Shown piece by piece: positions 8,938 through 15,943 of a stretch of DNA of 64,000 bases (position 1 is its first letter; every line of letters starts with the position of its first letter). The position numbers were made by a program, and so were the translations under genes. Under the pieces are notes generated by a model that worked only from the letters and a program-made list of their open reading frames with translations, made no database searches and was not told where the DNA came from. Origin of the DNA: Roseivirga sp. 4D4 (GTDB taxonomy: Bacteria > Bacteroidota > Bacteroidia > Cytophagales > Cyclobacteriaceae); assembly GCF_001747095.1 (NCBI RefSeq), contig NZ_MDGP01000001.1, positions 541,001 to 605,000 of the forward strand, in the 5' to 3' direction.

Positions 8938-9040
8938 TCGGGGGGGAGGATTCGAACCTCCGTCTTAAGCGTCATGATGGAAACCTTATCCAACTAAAAG
9001 CAGCATACTTTAACCTATTGGCTAAGCACTATGGGGCATT
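8938..9040 (-). ncRNA. Degenerate tRNA-like element with intact T-arm
   Basis: The T-arm is perfect (GGAGG, TTCGAAT loop, CCTCC), and a D-arm-like segment with AATAGGTTA precedes it. Between them the anticodon region is ambiguous and does not pair well, and the 5' and 3' acceptor strands do not match. Instead, the C-rich 3' end can pair with the acceptor-like ATCGGGG of the next element downstream. It is either a decayed tRNA or part of a rearranged one. Confidence 0.4.
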
Positions 9041-9081
9041 ACAAAGCCCTCATCAGGTCTTATACCTGAACTTAATTTCCG

Positions 9082-9163
9082 TGTCTCAGGTAGGATTCGA
9101 ACCTACATTCCATGTGGAGGCAGTTTCTAAAACTGCTGTGTATACCTGTTTCACCACTGAGAC
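9082..9163 (-). tRNA. tRNA-Leu-like gene, anticodon TAG
   Basis: A foldable class II tRNA. The acceptor GTCTCAG/CTGAGAC pairs at all 7 positions, the anticodon stem GCAGT/ACTGC encloses loop TTTAGAA (anticodon TAG), a short variable arm TCC/GGA follows, and the T-arm is GTAGG-TTCGAAT-CCTAC. The discriminator is A and no CCA is encoded. The D region has the Leu-type pattern TGGTGAAACAGGTA. The acceptor sequence is unlike the GC-rich stems of typical tRNA-Leu. It may be a specialised tRNA-like RNA linked to the downstream slipin-rtcB genes rather than a translating tRNA. Confidence 0.65.
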
Positions 9164-9195
9164 AGAAGGTGAGGCTCTCTAGATAGCCTCACTCT

Positions 9196-9281
9196 TGGTG
9201 GAAATGATAGGATTCGAACCTATTCAGCGCATGGCATCGGTTTTACAGACCGATATAACTCTCCTACGTTATCGCATTTCC
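9196..9281 (-). tRNA. tRNA-Tyr-like gene, anticodon GTA
   Basis: The acceptor GGAAATG/CATTTCC is a perfect 7-bp stem followed by encoded ACCA. The D-arm is ATAAC/GTTAT with GG in the loop. The anticodon stem TCGGT/ACCGA encloses CTGTAAA (anticodon GTA). A 13-nt variable arm and a T-arm ATAGG-TTCGAAT-CCTAT follow. G1:C72 and A73 agree with bacterial Tyr identity. Odd features: the base after the acceptor stem is C rather than the near-universal U8, and the acceptor stem is AT-rich. It is the only member of the cluster with an encoded CCA. Confidence 0.65.
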
Positions 9282-9416
9282 ATTTAGGTTATCCTTTCAT
9301 TAGGCTTGAGATCTACAAGCTTTGTGTCAGAATAACCTGCTATTCACTTTAGAGCTTTTACAAACATCACAACCCGAACGTCCCGAAACTTCGGGAGACT
9401 GTTTAGGGCCTTTAAC

Positions 9417-9435
9417 CCTGCCTGCGGCAGGCAGG
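9417..9435. repeat. GC-rich palindromic element, copy 1
   Basis: CCTGCCTGC and GCAGGCAGG flank a single central G, a perfect inverted repeat. It belongs to the same family as the copies at 9529 and 9601. Such short palindromes are dispersed in many Bacteroidota genomes (general familiarity). Confidence 0.8.
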
Positions 9436-9528
9436 CCTTCTCTAAATCAGGAGACACCCGTTCTGCCTCTCCTTTAGCATCCTAGTTTCCTTCGGGGTAA
9501 CTAGCTTTACCCCTCAGCTCTTCGAGCA

Positions 9529-9552
9529 CCCTGCCTGCCGGTAGGCAAGGCT
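9529..9552. repeat. GC-rich palindromic element, copy 2
   Basis: Core TGCCTGCCGGTAGGCA, a 16-bp palindrome with one mismatch. The full 24-bp element, including the flanking AAGGCT, differs from the copy at 9601 at a single base. Confidence 0.8.
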
Positions 9553-9580
9553 CCCCAAAGGGAGGATATGCTCACTTCAG

Positions 9581-9675
9581 TCGACCTACCAGGACTTGAA
9601 CCCTGCCTGCCGGCAGGCAAGGCTGGAACCTCCAGCTTACAAGACTGGCACTCTAACCCGTTGAGCTATAGGTCA
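9581..9675 (-). tRNA. tRNA-Thr-like gene (TGT) with a palindrome inserted in its T-stem
   Basis: The acceptor TGACCTA/TAGGTCG pairs at 7 positions (first pair T-G). Other arms are the D-arm GCTC/GAGT with GGG in the loop and the anticodon stem CCAGT/GCTGG around CTTGTAA (anticodon TGT). Near the T-arm the sequence is interrupted: removing about 20 bases (9605-9624) restores a standard T-arm CCAGG-GTTCAAGT-CCTGG. The insert is the GC-rich palindrome family member at 9601. With the insert, the RNA would have an extra 8-bp hairpin between the variable loop and the T-arm. No CCA is encoded. A tRNA needing a normal T-arm would probably be damaged, whereas a tRNA-like decoy or guide RNA could tolerate it. 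Confidence 0.65.
9601..9624. repeat. GC-rich palindromic element, copy 3, inside tRNA-Thr-like gene
   Basis: Perfect 16-bp palindrome TGCCTGCCGGCAGGCA at 9604-9619, extended by AAGGCT. It interrupts the T-stem of the tRNA-Thr-like gene and has CTG on both sides, consistent with a short target duplication. Confidence 0.85.
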
Positions 9676-9685
9676 ATTCAAATGA

Positions 9686-9771
9686 TACCAGGCCAAGGCT
9701 CGAACCTTGTCGGCAGACAGGCCCTCCTAAAGGTTTTGCAGACCAGTACCTAGTCACTCGGCCACCCTGAC
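9686..9771 (-). tRNA. tRNA-Cys-like gene (GCA), degenerate, with a palindrome remnant
   Basis: The D-region TGGCCGAGTGACTAGGTA and the anticodon loop CTGCAAA (anticodon GCA) are typical of tRNA-Cys. The acceptor GTCAGG/CCTGGT pairs at six positions, two of them wobble. The anticodon stem keeps only three pairs. The T-loop is one base short (CAAGG-TTCGAG-CCTTG). Between the variable loop and T-arm lies an extra segment (GGCCTGTCTGCCGACAAGG) that resembles a decayed copy of the palindrome in the tRNA-Thr-like gene. The gene starts 7 bp after the T-tract of an upstream terminator, so its own promoter is not evident. Confidence 0.55.
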
Positions 9772-9777
9772 AGGAAT

Positions 9778-9811
9778 AAAAAAAGCCCGACCTTCAGAAG
9801 GCCGGGCTTTT
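9778..9811 (-). terminator. Intrinsic terminator after the 39-residue ORF
   Basis: A 14-bp stem AAAAGCCCGGCCTT / AAGGTCGGGCTTTT (one G-T pair) with a 3-nt loop. On the minus strand it is followed by a T-tract. It sits between a short ORF and the first tRNA-like gene. Confidence 0.85.
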
Positions 9812-9833
9812 CAAAACCGATAAATCAGTTTTG

Positions 9834-9953
9834 TCAAGTCATCATTTCATCGACCTTTTGAATCATATTTATTCCCTCACAAGCAAAGTCATAATGACTC
9901 TGGTTGAGTTGATTTAAATTCTTCGTTTGTATTTGCTTCATCAGTTGTAGCAT
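9834..9953 (-). CDS. Very short ORF (39 residues) followed by a terminator
   Basis: ATG is preceded by AAATTTGAGAAA, an A-rich Bacteroidota-like initiation region. The stop lies 23 bp before a strong intrinsic terminator. The predicted peptide is a hydrophilic, mostly helical chain rich in Gln, Asn and Met (MLQLMKQIQTKNLNQ start, EMMT end), with no signal peptide. I recognise no family. Coding status rests only on context. Confidence 0.4.
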   Translation of the reverse strand: MLQLMKQIQTKNLNQLNQSHYDFACEGINMIQKVDEMMT

Positions 9954-9972
9954 TTTCTCAAATTTTAAGCAC

Positions 9973-10001
9973 AAAAAAACCCGAACCATATGGCTCGGGT
10001 T
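9973..10001 (-). terminator. Intrinsic terminator after the 30-residue ORF
   Basis: AACCCGAGCC / GGTTCGGGTT with loop ATAT, one internal mismatch, followed on the minus strand by seven T residues. It ends the short transcription unit that starts at the promoter near 10.15 kb. Confidence 0.85.
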
Positions 10002-10022
10002 GTCAATTTCTTCATCTGAAAA

Positions 10023-10115
10023 TTAACTTTCCCCGAACCGGGATACAATTGAATTTTGGCTATCCAGCAGTAGAGCTGGTGCTGTAAATTCGCTATGTAG
10101 ATAACTTTTTGTCAT
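10023..10115 (-). CDS. Very short ORF (30 residues) with its own promoter and terminator
   Basis: The ATG lies 18 bp downstream of a perfect Bacteroidota -7 element and the ORF ends 22 bp before an intrinsic terminator. This makes a self-contained transcription unit of about 150 nt. The peptide begins MTKSYLHSEFTAPALLLDSQ and ends SRFGES, with no membrane segment. It could be a small protein, a leader peptide, or an sRNA with an incidental frame. I recognise no family. Confidence 0.5.
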   Translation of the reverse strand: MTKSYLHSEFTAPALLLDSQNSIVSRFGES

Positions 10116-10132
10116 TTCGTTTTTCTGTGCTG

Positions 10133-10165
10133 CAAATGTATTAAAAAGGTTTTCGTAATTCCAAA
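10133..10165 (-). promoter_or_regulatory. Bacteroidota-type promoter for the short ORF unit
   Basis: On the minus strand, TTTG (10165-10162), a 21-bp spacer, then TACATTTG (10140-10133) match the -33 TTTG / -7 TAnnTTTG consensus. The start codon at 10115 is about 10 bp from the expected transcription start. Confidence 0.7.
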
Positions 10166-10323
10166 GATTAAGTTTTGGAGAAAGCAAAGAAGGAAATTTT
10201 ATGACGATACAACAGTCTGTTTTTCAGTTAATTAGGATATTAAAAAAATATTAAAAAAATATTTGAGCCACGTAAATATAGGTTCTGTACTGAATATATA
10301 TTGCTTACCCGTTTATCCAAATA

Positions 10324-11613
10324 TTAATCTTCTATTGATTCGTAGATGAGCTTGTACATGTCTTCCCAGAAGGTATTGTCATTGAAGCCGGCTATCTGAG
10401 TCATGCCTACAAAGATCATCTGCTCCTGAGGGTCGATGAAGAACTTGGTATTAAAGTAACCACCCCACTCATAGGTGCCTGGGCTTTTCGGACTTCTTTT
10501 GGTCGGTGAGTCAAGATAAACCGTAAAACCCAATGCAAAAGCACTTCCGATCATCTGATATCTGTCGGGCTTGTAATCATTAATAACATCTGGCATTTGG
10601 TCTCTGCTCATTTCTGCCAGCGCATCTGCACCAAGAATATCTCCACCACCAGAGACCAGGGTATTGATGAAAATTGCATAGTCCATCATAGTTGAGGAAA
10701 GACCTGCACCACCAGCAAAAATATTTCGAGGGCCTTTTTTGGGGTAGTCAGTGCCCTGGGTCCTGCCCATTTCTTCTACGGTCATCCATCGGTCTCCAAG
10801 ATTGGCATAAACACCAACTAATCGATCAAACTTGCTTTCCGGCAGGTAGAAGTAGGTGTCTTTCATTCCCAATGGATCGAAAATATTGGCTTTGAAGTAT
10901 TTATCTAAGGTTGTCCCTGATACAACTTCAATAATTCTACCGAGTACATCCATGTTCAGACCATAAGAGAATCTTTCTCCTGGCTGGTGTGCCAATGGTA
11001 CTTTAGCCAATCGATTAATCCACTCCTCAGTTGTCCAGGTCTCATGCGAGAAACCAACGTTCATATCGAACTTCTGATAGACCGCCATCAATTTACCTGG
11101 GTTAAAGCTACCGTATACAATACCTGAGGTATGCGTCAGCAGATTTCTGACAGTGACATCTTTTTCCACAGGTACAGTGGTGTAACTAGAGTCTGCCTCG
11201 TTGAATTCGTCTAGCACTACCTGATCCTTAAAAGCTGGAATGTATTTGTGAACAGGGTCGTCCAAGCCAATTTTACCTTGCTCATAGAGCTGCATAATAG
11301 AAACCGCAGTAACAGCCTTAGTCATTGATGCTAGTCTCCAAATATCTCCTTCGCCATAGGCCTGTTTGTTTTTGGAGCTCCGAAAGCCGAAGCTTTTGTT
11401 ATAAATGACTTTTCCTTCTTTGGCTACCATAAATGATCCACCTGGCAGCTTGTTTTTATCCATATAGGCTTGCACGTGCTGATCGATCTTGTCTAAAGCA
11501 TCGGAAGACATGCCAACTGAGGCAGGCTGACCTTTAGTGAGTGTCGCCCCATTTTGAGCAAATACTGCAACGCTAAAAAGGAGCAAAAAGGCGAGTGTTA
11601 ATCTAGTTTTCAT
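10324..11613 (-). CDS. Secreted serine beta-lactamase-like hydrolase (esterase family VIII type)
   Basis: 429 residues with a signal peptide (about 1-19, ending FAQ), so periplasmic or exported. The penicillin-binding/beta-lactamase class C fold is indicated by SMTK (the SxxK nucleophile motif, about residues 95-98), a YGLNMDVLGR segment matching the Tyr motif of EstB-like esterases, and a late EWGGYF segment replacing the KTG motif. This pattern favours an esterase or D-amino peptidase over a true beta-lactamase. It ends about 320 bp before the short-ORF terminator and starts 26 bp downstream of the stop of the MDR reductase gene, so those two may be co-transcribed. Confidence 0.85.
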   Translation of the reverse strand: MKTRLTLAFLLLFSVAVFAQNGATLTKGQPASVGMSSDALDKIDQHVQAYMDKNKLPGGSFMVAKEGKVIYNKSFGFRSSKNKQAYGEGDIWRLASMTKAVTAVSIMQLYEQGKIGLDDPVHKYIPAFKDQVVLDEFNEADSSYTTVPVEKDVTVRNLLTHTSGIVYGSFNPGKLMAVYQKFDMNVGFSHETWTTEEWINRLAKVPLAHQPGERFSYGLNMDVLGRIIEVVSGTTLDKYFKANIFDPLGMKDTYFYLPESKFDRLVGVYANLGDRWMTVEEMGRTQGTDYPKKGPRNIFAGGAGLSSTMMDYAIFINTLVSGGGDILGADALAEMSRDQMPDVINDYKPDRYQMIGSAFALGFTVYLDSPTKRSPKSPGTYEWGGYFNTKFFIDPQEQMIFVGMTQIAGFNDNTFWEDMYKLIYESIED

Positions 11614-11639
11614 GGTTTGAGTTTTAGAGGCTAAAGAGC

Positions 11640-12614
11640 TTATGAGATGTTGAGAAGTATTTTTCCTTTTCGGCCTGGGCTTTCCATATGTTCAATGGCC
11701 TTGTGAATTTCGTCTAGTGAGTAATGTGCTTCTACATCAGCCTTAAGAGACTGCTCGGTGAGCATTCCTAATATTTTTGGTACTATGCTTCTTCTTTCGT
11801 CACCAGACAATCCCGTAAACCATGTGGTTAACCAGAATCCTTTTACTGTCAGGTTTTTGAAGATAAGAAGACCGCTGTTGAGAGGTATGGGTTGTAGACT
11901 CAATAGACCATAGACGAGTAGTTTCCCACCCGGTTGAAGCGCATTGAGCACTTTATCTCCTAATTCACCACCTACAGCATCGAAGGCAGCACCAACCATA
12001 GCTCCGCCTGTGGCTGCCTTTACAGCTTTGTAGATATTCTCAGTTTTTTCGTTGATGATTGCTGCTGCGCCCAAGTCTAAAAGTGCCTGCTTTTGGTCGT
12101 CACTTCTAACCGTTCCAATTACATTGATTCCCCGGTTTGCGGCAATTTGGATCACAAATTTACTAAAGGCCGAAGCTGCTGCTGTCAACATCAACCAATC
12201 ACCCTCTTCCAAGTCTGCCTCAATCAGCATTCCGTAGGCTGTTAAAGGATTGACGAAGGCCTGGCATGCTACATCATCAGACATGGTAGGAGGTTTCGGA
12301 ATGATGCTATTGGCGGCTACACATACATACTCTGCCCAACATCCAAGGGCTGTGAAAATAACTCCACTGCCAACCGGCATATCTACACCTTCGCCACAAG
12401 CATCGATCGTTCCAGTACCTTCAAAGCCACCGATTTGTGGAATTTGAGGCCTAATGCCATACATGCCCTGAATGAACATGATATCGGCAGGAATGATATT
12501 GGCTTTGGTTACTTTGATTCGGATTTCTCCGGGAGCAGGTTCTGGAATGGCAATGTCAACGACTTGAAGAACGTCCGTTGGCTTCCCTAGGGATTCAAAT
12601 TGTACAGCTTTCAT
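11640..12614 (-). CDS. Zinc-free medium-chain dehydrogenase/reductase (quinone or enoyl reductase type)
   Basis: 324 residues. The GroES-like N-terminal half (MKAVQFESLGKP..PGEIRIKVTKANIIPADI) and NADPH-binding C-terminal half (LTAAASAFSKFVIQIAANRG) match the MECR/quinone reductase branch of MDR enzymes. The zinc-ligand cysteines of alcohol dehydrogenases are absent. The nucleotide-binding turn is AAASAFSK rather than AxxGxxG, as in some enoyl-thioester reductases. The longer frame starting at 12710 runs through a dispersed repeat, so ATG 12614 is preferred. It is divergent from the SDR gene. Confidence 0.82.
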   Translation of the reverse strand: MKAVQFESLGKPTDVLQVVDIAIPEPAPGEIRIKVTKANIIPADIMFIQGMYGIRPQIPQIGGFEGTGTIDACGEGVDMPVGSGVIFTALGCWAEYVCVAANSIIPKPPTMSDDVACQAFVNPLTAYGMLIEADLEEGDWLMLTAAASAFSKFVIQIAANRGINVIGTVRSDDQKQALLDLGAAAIINEKTENIYKAVKAATGGAMVGAAFDAVGGELGDKVLNALQPGGKLLVYGLLSLQPIPLNSGLLIFKNLTVKGFWLTTWFTGLSGDERRSIVPKILGMLTEQSLKADVEAHYSLDEIHKAIEHMESPGRKGKILLNIS

Positions 12615-12634
12615 ATTTATTATTTTTTCTATCA

Positions 12635-12674
12635 CTCTCCTCCTTGAGGAGGAGTGCCTGAAAGGCGAGGTGGT
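12635..12674. repeat. Dispersed Bacteroidota intergenic repeat
   Basis: CTCTCCTCCTTGAGGAGGAG hairpin followed by TGCC..GGCGAGGTGGT. The same arrangement recurs at 15944 and 16138. It lies in the divergent region between the MDR and SDR genes. Confidence 0.75.
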
Positions 12675-12760
12675 GTTTGAGACGAGAAATACGTGATACT
12701 CGTCAAGCATAACAAGTTAATTATTTATCTTTCATTGACGCAGATAAAAATCATTAATCC

Positions 12761-13528
12761 ATGCAGATCGCAGAGAATTTTAGGTTGGATGGCAAGGTGG
12801 CCATTGTAACGGGAGCCAGTAAGGGAATTGGCAAGTATATCGCTCAGGCGCTTGCCCAACAGGGAGCTGAAGTGGTTGTTTCCAGTCGGAAGTTGGATGC
12901 TGTTACTGCGGTAGCAGATGAGTTTATCGCTGCTGGTCTAAAAGCAATAGGAATTCCTTGTCACATGGGCGATGATACTCAAGTGAAAGCATTAGCTGAA
13001 CAGACCATTGCCACCTATGGAGGTATTGACATTATTGTGAATAATGCTGCTGCAAATCCCGTGTTCGGTCCAGTGCAAGATGCCGGAGACGATGCGTTTG
13101 ATAAGATCATGGATGTGAACGTCAAAGGGCCGCTGAACCTTGCCAAGTATGCTTATGATTCTATGAAATCAAGAGGTGGAGGATCTGTGGTAAATATTAG
13201 TAGCATTGAAGGGATAACTCCTGGACAAGGTTTGGGGCTTTACTCGGTGAGTAAGGCAGCAATGATTCAGTTAACCAAGGTCCTCGCAAGAGAATGGGGT
13301 CCGGATAATATTCGAGCCAATGCGATTTGCCCTGGATTAATAGAAACGAAATTCAGTGAGGTACTGACCTCGAACGATAAGATTTTGAAAATGGTGATGA
13401 TGAAGCAGGCATTACCAATGCTCGCACAACCAGAAGATATTGCAGGATTGGCGCTCTTCTTAGCATGTGACGCCTCTAAGTTTGTAACGGGTGCATCGAT
13501 TACCGCTGATGGGGGGTATACTATCTAA
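12761..13528 (+). CDS. Short-chain dehydrogenase/reductase
   Basis: 255 residues, a classical SDR. The cofactor motif is TGASKGIG (16-23), NNAA follows at about 92, the catalytic Ser is in NISSIEG, the catalytic YSVSK is at about 157-161, and the C-terminal CPGLIET is present. It likely uses NAD(P)H to interconvert a hydroxy and a keto group. It is followed by ACAD11-type dehydrogenase, kinase and 3-hydroxyacyl-CoA dehydrogenase genes. By analogy with LvaD of the levulinate pathway it could reduce a 4-ketoacyl-CoA to a 4-hydroxyacyl-CoA. That role is an inference from neighbours, not from the sequence alone. Confidence 0.88.
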   Translation: MQIAENFRLDGKVAIVTGASKGIGKYIAQALAQQGAEVVVSSRKLDAVTAVADEFIAAGLKAIGIPCHMGDDTQVKALAEQTIATYGGIDIIVNNAAANPVFGPVQDAGDDAFDKIMDVNVKGPLNLAKYAYDSMKSRGGGSVVNISSIEGITPGQGLGLYSVSKAAMIQLTKVLAREWGPDNIRANAICPGLIETKFSEVLTSNDKILKMVMMKQALPMLAQPEDIAGLALFLACDASKFVTGASITADGGYTI

Positions 13529-13640
13529 TGTTGAATGAAGAATGTAGAATTAAAAAATTTGGATACACTGCCTAGTAATTTTAACACCCTGATTTCTGAT
13601 TAACCAATCACTAATACTATTGACTACTGACCAATAACCA

Positions 13641-14837
13641 ATGACCAACCTATTTGCTACAGATAAACTCAAAGCACTTTACCCGAAGGTGAAGACCTTT
13701 ATAGAAGAGGATGTATGTCCATTGGAGTTACAAATGATTCATGGTGCTTGGAGCGAAACCAAACATCAGCTGGATGAGCTCAGGAATAAGGCTAAATCCT
13801 TGGGACTATGGACACCATATCTTTCTGAAAAAGAAGGAGGACTTGGGCTGAGCATGACGGAGTTTGGTCAAATCTCTGAGCTTTTGGGAGGAACACCACT
13901 CGGCCACTATGTGCTCAATTGCCAAGCCCCTGATATAGGTAATATTGAACTGATGCATCAGTTTGCTTCTGATGAATTAAAGGCTCAATATCTACAGCCG
14001 CTAATCAACGGAGATATCAGAAGTTGCTTTGCCATGACCGAGCCTGAATTTGCTGGATCCAACCCCGTGAACCTAGGCACTACGGCAGTGTTGGAGGGGG
14101 ATGAGTATGTAATCAATGGGCACAAATGGTTTACTACAGCTGCTGATGGTGCTGCCTTTACCATTGTAATGGCCGTCACTAATCCTGATGCAAGCCCCTA
14201 TGAGCGCGCGAGCATGATTGTCGTGCCGCTGGATAATCCTCGGTTCGAAAATGTAAGGAATATCTCTATCATGGGAGATGAAGGAGGTGGCTACCTAAGT
14301 CACTCCGAAGTAAGGTTTAATAATTGCCGTGTGCCGAAGGCTAATTTGATCGGTAAAATGGGCGAGGGCTTTATGCTAGCACAGCAGCGCCTTGGTCCTG
14401 GAAGAATCCACCACTGCATGCGCTGGATTGGGATATGCGAACGAGCTTTTGATATGATGTGCCAAAGAGCTGCTAGTAGAGAACTCAGAGAAGGTAAAAA
14501 ACTGGGTCATCAGCAGACGATACAGAACTGGATAGCAGAAAGTCGCGCTGAGATCAATGCATCTAGATATATGGTGCTTCATGCTGCACAGAAAATGGAT
14601 GCCGAAGGAAGTAAAGCTGCCAGAATAGAAATATCGACCATCAAGTTCTACGTGGCTGATGTCTTGATGAAAGTTTTGGACAGAGCGGTACAAGTACACG
14701 GTGCTCTTGGAATTACAGATGATACTCTGCTTTCGTTTTGGTATAGGCATGAACGAGGGGCAAGAATATATGATGGACCTGATGAAGTACATAAATCCAG
14801 TCTGGCTCGGAGCATACTAAAAGAGTATGGATTATAA
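13641..14837 (+). CDS. Acyl-CoA dehydrogenase, ACAD10/11-type
   Basis: 398 residues with the full acyl-CoA dehydrogenase fold. The flavin-side motif is FAMTEPEFAGSNP (about 131-143), KWFTTAADGA comes next, the C-terminal helical domain carries GALGITDDT, and the end includes YDGPDEVH. DGPDEVH is characteristic of the ACAD10/ACAD11 and LvaC branch, which removes phosphate from 4-phosphohydroxyacyl-CoA to give an enoyl-CoA. It lies just upstream of a phosphotransferase-like kinase gene, the separate equivalent of the kinase domain fused to ACAD10/11 in animals. Confidence 0.9.
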   Translation: MTNLFATDKLKALYPKVKTFIEEDVCPLELQMIHGAWSETKHQLDELRNKAKSLGLWTPYLSEKEGGLGLSMTEFGQISELLGGTPLGHYVLNCQAPDIGNIELMHQFASDELKAQYLQPLINGDIRSCFAMTEPEFAGSNPVNLGTTAVLEGDEYVINGHKWFTTAADGAAFTIVMAVTNPDASPYERASMIVVPLDNPRFENVRNISIMGDEGGGYLSHSEVRFNNCRVPKANLIGKMGEGFMLAQQRLGPGRIHHCMRWIGICERAFDMMCQRAASRELREGKKLGHQQTIQNWIAESRAEINASRYMVLHAAQKMDAEGSKAARIEISTIKFYVADVLMKVLDRAVQVHGALGITDDTLLSFWYRHERGARIYDGPDEVHKSSLARSILKEYGL

Positions 14838-14882
14838 AATGAACCTCTTCAACCTTGATCCTTACTGCTAGAGACTTATTAA

Positions 14883-15935
14883 ATGATTGACCAACCCAAA
14901 GACATACGAAAAGGAGAGGAGTTAGACCTTGATAGACTTAAGGCCTTTCTATCGGATAACCTGCCAGAATTTTCAGGAGAAATAGCGGTGTCTCAATTCC
15001 CTAGTGGCTTTTCTAATCTCACCTATCTGCTGAAATCGGGCAATAGAGAATATGTCTTAAGAAGACCTCCGTTCGGTGCCAATATCAAAGGTGGACACGA
15101 CATGAGTAGGGAATTCAAGGTATTGTCCTTGTTGAAACCAGTTTACCCGAAAGTTCCTTCACCCGTATTGTTCTGTAATGATGAGTCTGTACTAGGTTCT
15201 GAATTCTATATGATGGAGCGCGTAAAGGGTGTTATTCTTAGAGGAAGACCCCCGAAGGACATTAACCTCAGTCCCGACTTGATGAAATCTATTTCAGAAG
15301 CTTGCATTGACAACCTAGCGGCATTGCATACAATGGACATTGAGACTTCTGGCCTCAACAGCTTCGGTAAACCCGAGGGTTATACGCAACGGCAGGTAGA
15401 AGGATGGATTAGACGCTATCATAAAGCCGAGACTGACGAGCTGGGATCAATGAATGCTGTCACGAAATGGTTGGAAGAGCACTTGCCAAAACAGGAGCAC
15501 GTCAGTTTTATACACAATGACTACAAGTATGATAACCTCGTACTCAACCCAGATAACTTAAGTGAGATTACTGCCGTGTTGGACTGGGAAATGTCCACCG
15601 TAGGTAATCCATTGATGGATTTGGGGACTTCACTTGCTTATTGGGCTCAGGCTGACGATTCGGAAGCCTTGAAACCGTTCAGTCTTACCTGGCTACCCGG
15701 TAATTTAAATCGGGCTCAGTTTGCCGATCGCTATGGAGAAAGAACAGGTTTCGATCTAAAAAACTTAGTGTACTATTACGCCTTTGGGGCCTTTAAGATC
15801 GGTGTCATTATTCAGCAGATATACGCTCGATATAAGAAAGGATTAACACAAGACGCTCGTTTTGCCAACCTCATATATGCTGTAAAAGCCTGTGGGGTTA
15901 ATGCGGCAAAGGCGATAGAGAAAGATAAGATTTGA
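14883..15935 (+). CDS. APH-family small-molecule kinase (ACAD10/11 N-domain / LvaA-like)
   Basis: 350 residues with the aminoglycoside phosphotransferase fold. A glycine-rich FPSGFSNLTY (about 41-50) is followed by YVLRRPP and the catalytic loop HNDYKYDNLV (about 212-221), then LDWEMSTVGNPLMDLG with the metal-binding Asp. The pairing with an ACAD11-type dehydrogenase 45 bp upstream makes 4-hydroxyacyl-CoA the likely substrate, phosphorylated before elimination. Aminoglycoside resistance is unlikely. The start at 14883 follows an A/T-rich leader. Confidence 0.87.
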   Translation: MIDQPKDIRKGEELDLDRLKAFLSDNLPEFSGEIAVSQFPSGFSNLTYLLKSGNREYVLRRPPFGANIKGGHDMSREFKVLSLLKPVYPKVPSPVLFCNDESVLGSEFYMMERVKGVILRGRPPKDINLSPDLMKSISEACIDNLAALHTMDIETSGLNSFGKPEGYTQRQVEGWIRRYHKAETDELGSMNAVTKWLEEHLPKQEHVSFIHNDYKYDNLVLNPDNLSEITAVLDWEMSTVGNPLMDLGTSLAYWAQADDSEALKPFSLTWLPGNLNRAQFADRYGERTGFDLKNLVYYYAFGAFKIGVIIQQIYARYKKGLTQDARFANLIYAVKACGVNAAKAIEKDKI

Positions 15936-15943
15936 CTTTAAAA

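Larger units (their letters stand above)
9284..9570 (-). other. Non-coding spacer inside the tRNA-like cluster
   Basis: No supported gene. It holds two GC-rich palindromes (described separately), a TCCCGAA/TTCGGGA hairpin at 9381-9397, a GGGGTAA/TTACCCC stem and a GCTC-GAA-GAGC hairpin. No complete T-arm with TTCGAA is present, so any further tRNA-like units here have decayed beyond recognition by eye. Confidence 0.5.

Noticed and set aside
9417..9624. Possible integron attC sites or insertion sequence ends
   Set aside because: The palindromes are only about 20 bp, lack attC core sites, and no integrase or transposase gene is present.
9568..9753. 61-codon plus-strand frame
   Set aside because: It is the complement of the Thr- and Cys-like tRNA genes and the palindromes; not coding.
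10324..11613. Antibiotic-resistance beta-lactamase
   Set aside because: SxxK is present but the other motifs fit family VIII esterases better; no resistance context.
14883..15935. Aminoglycoside resistance kinase
   Set aside because: It pairs with an ACAD11-type dehydrogenase and matches the ACAD10/11 kinase domain more closely.
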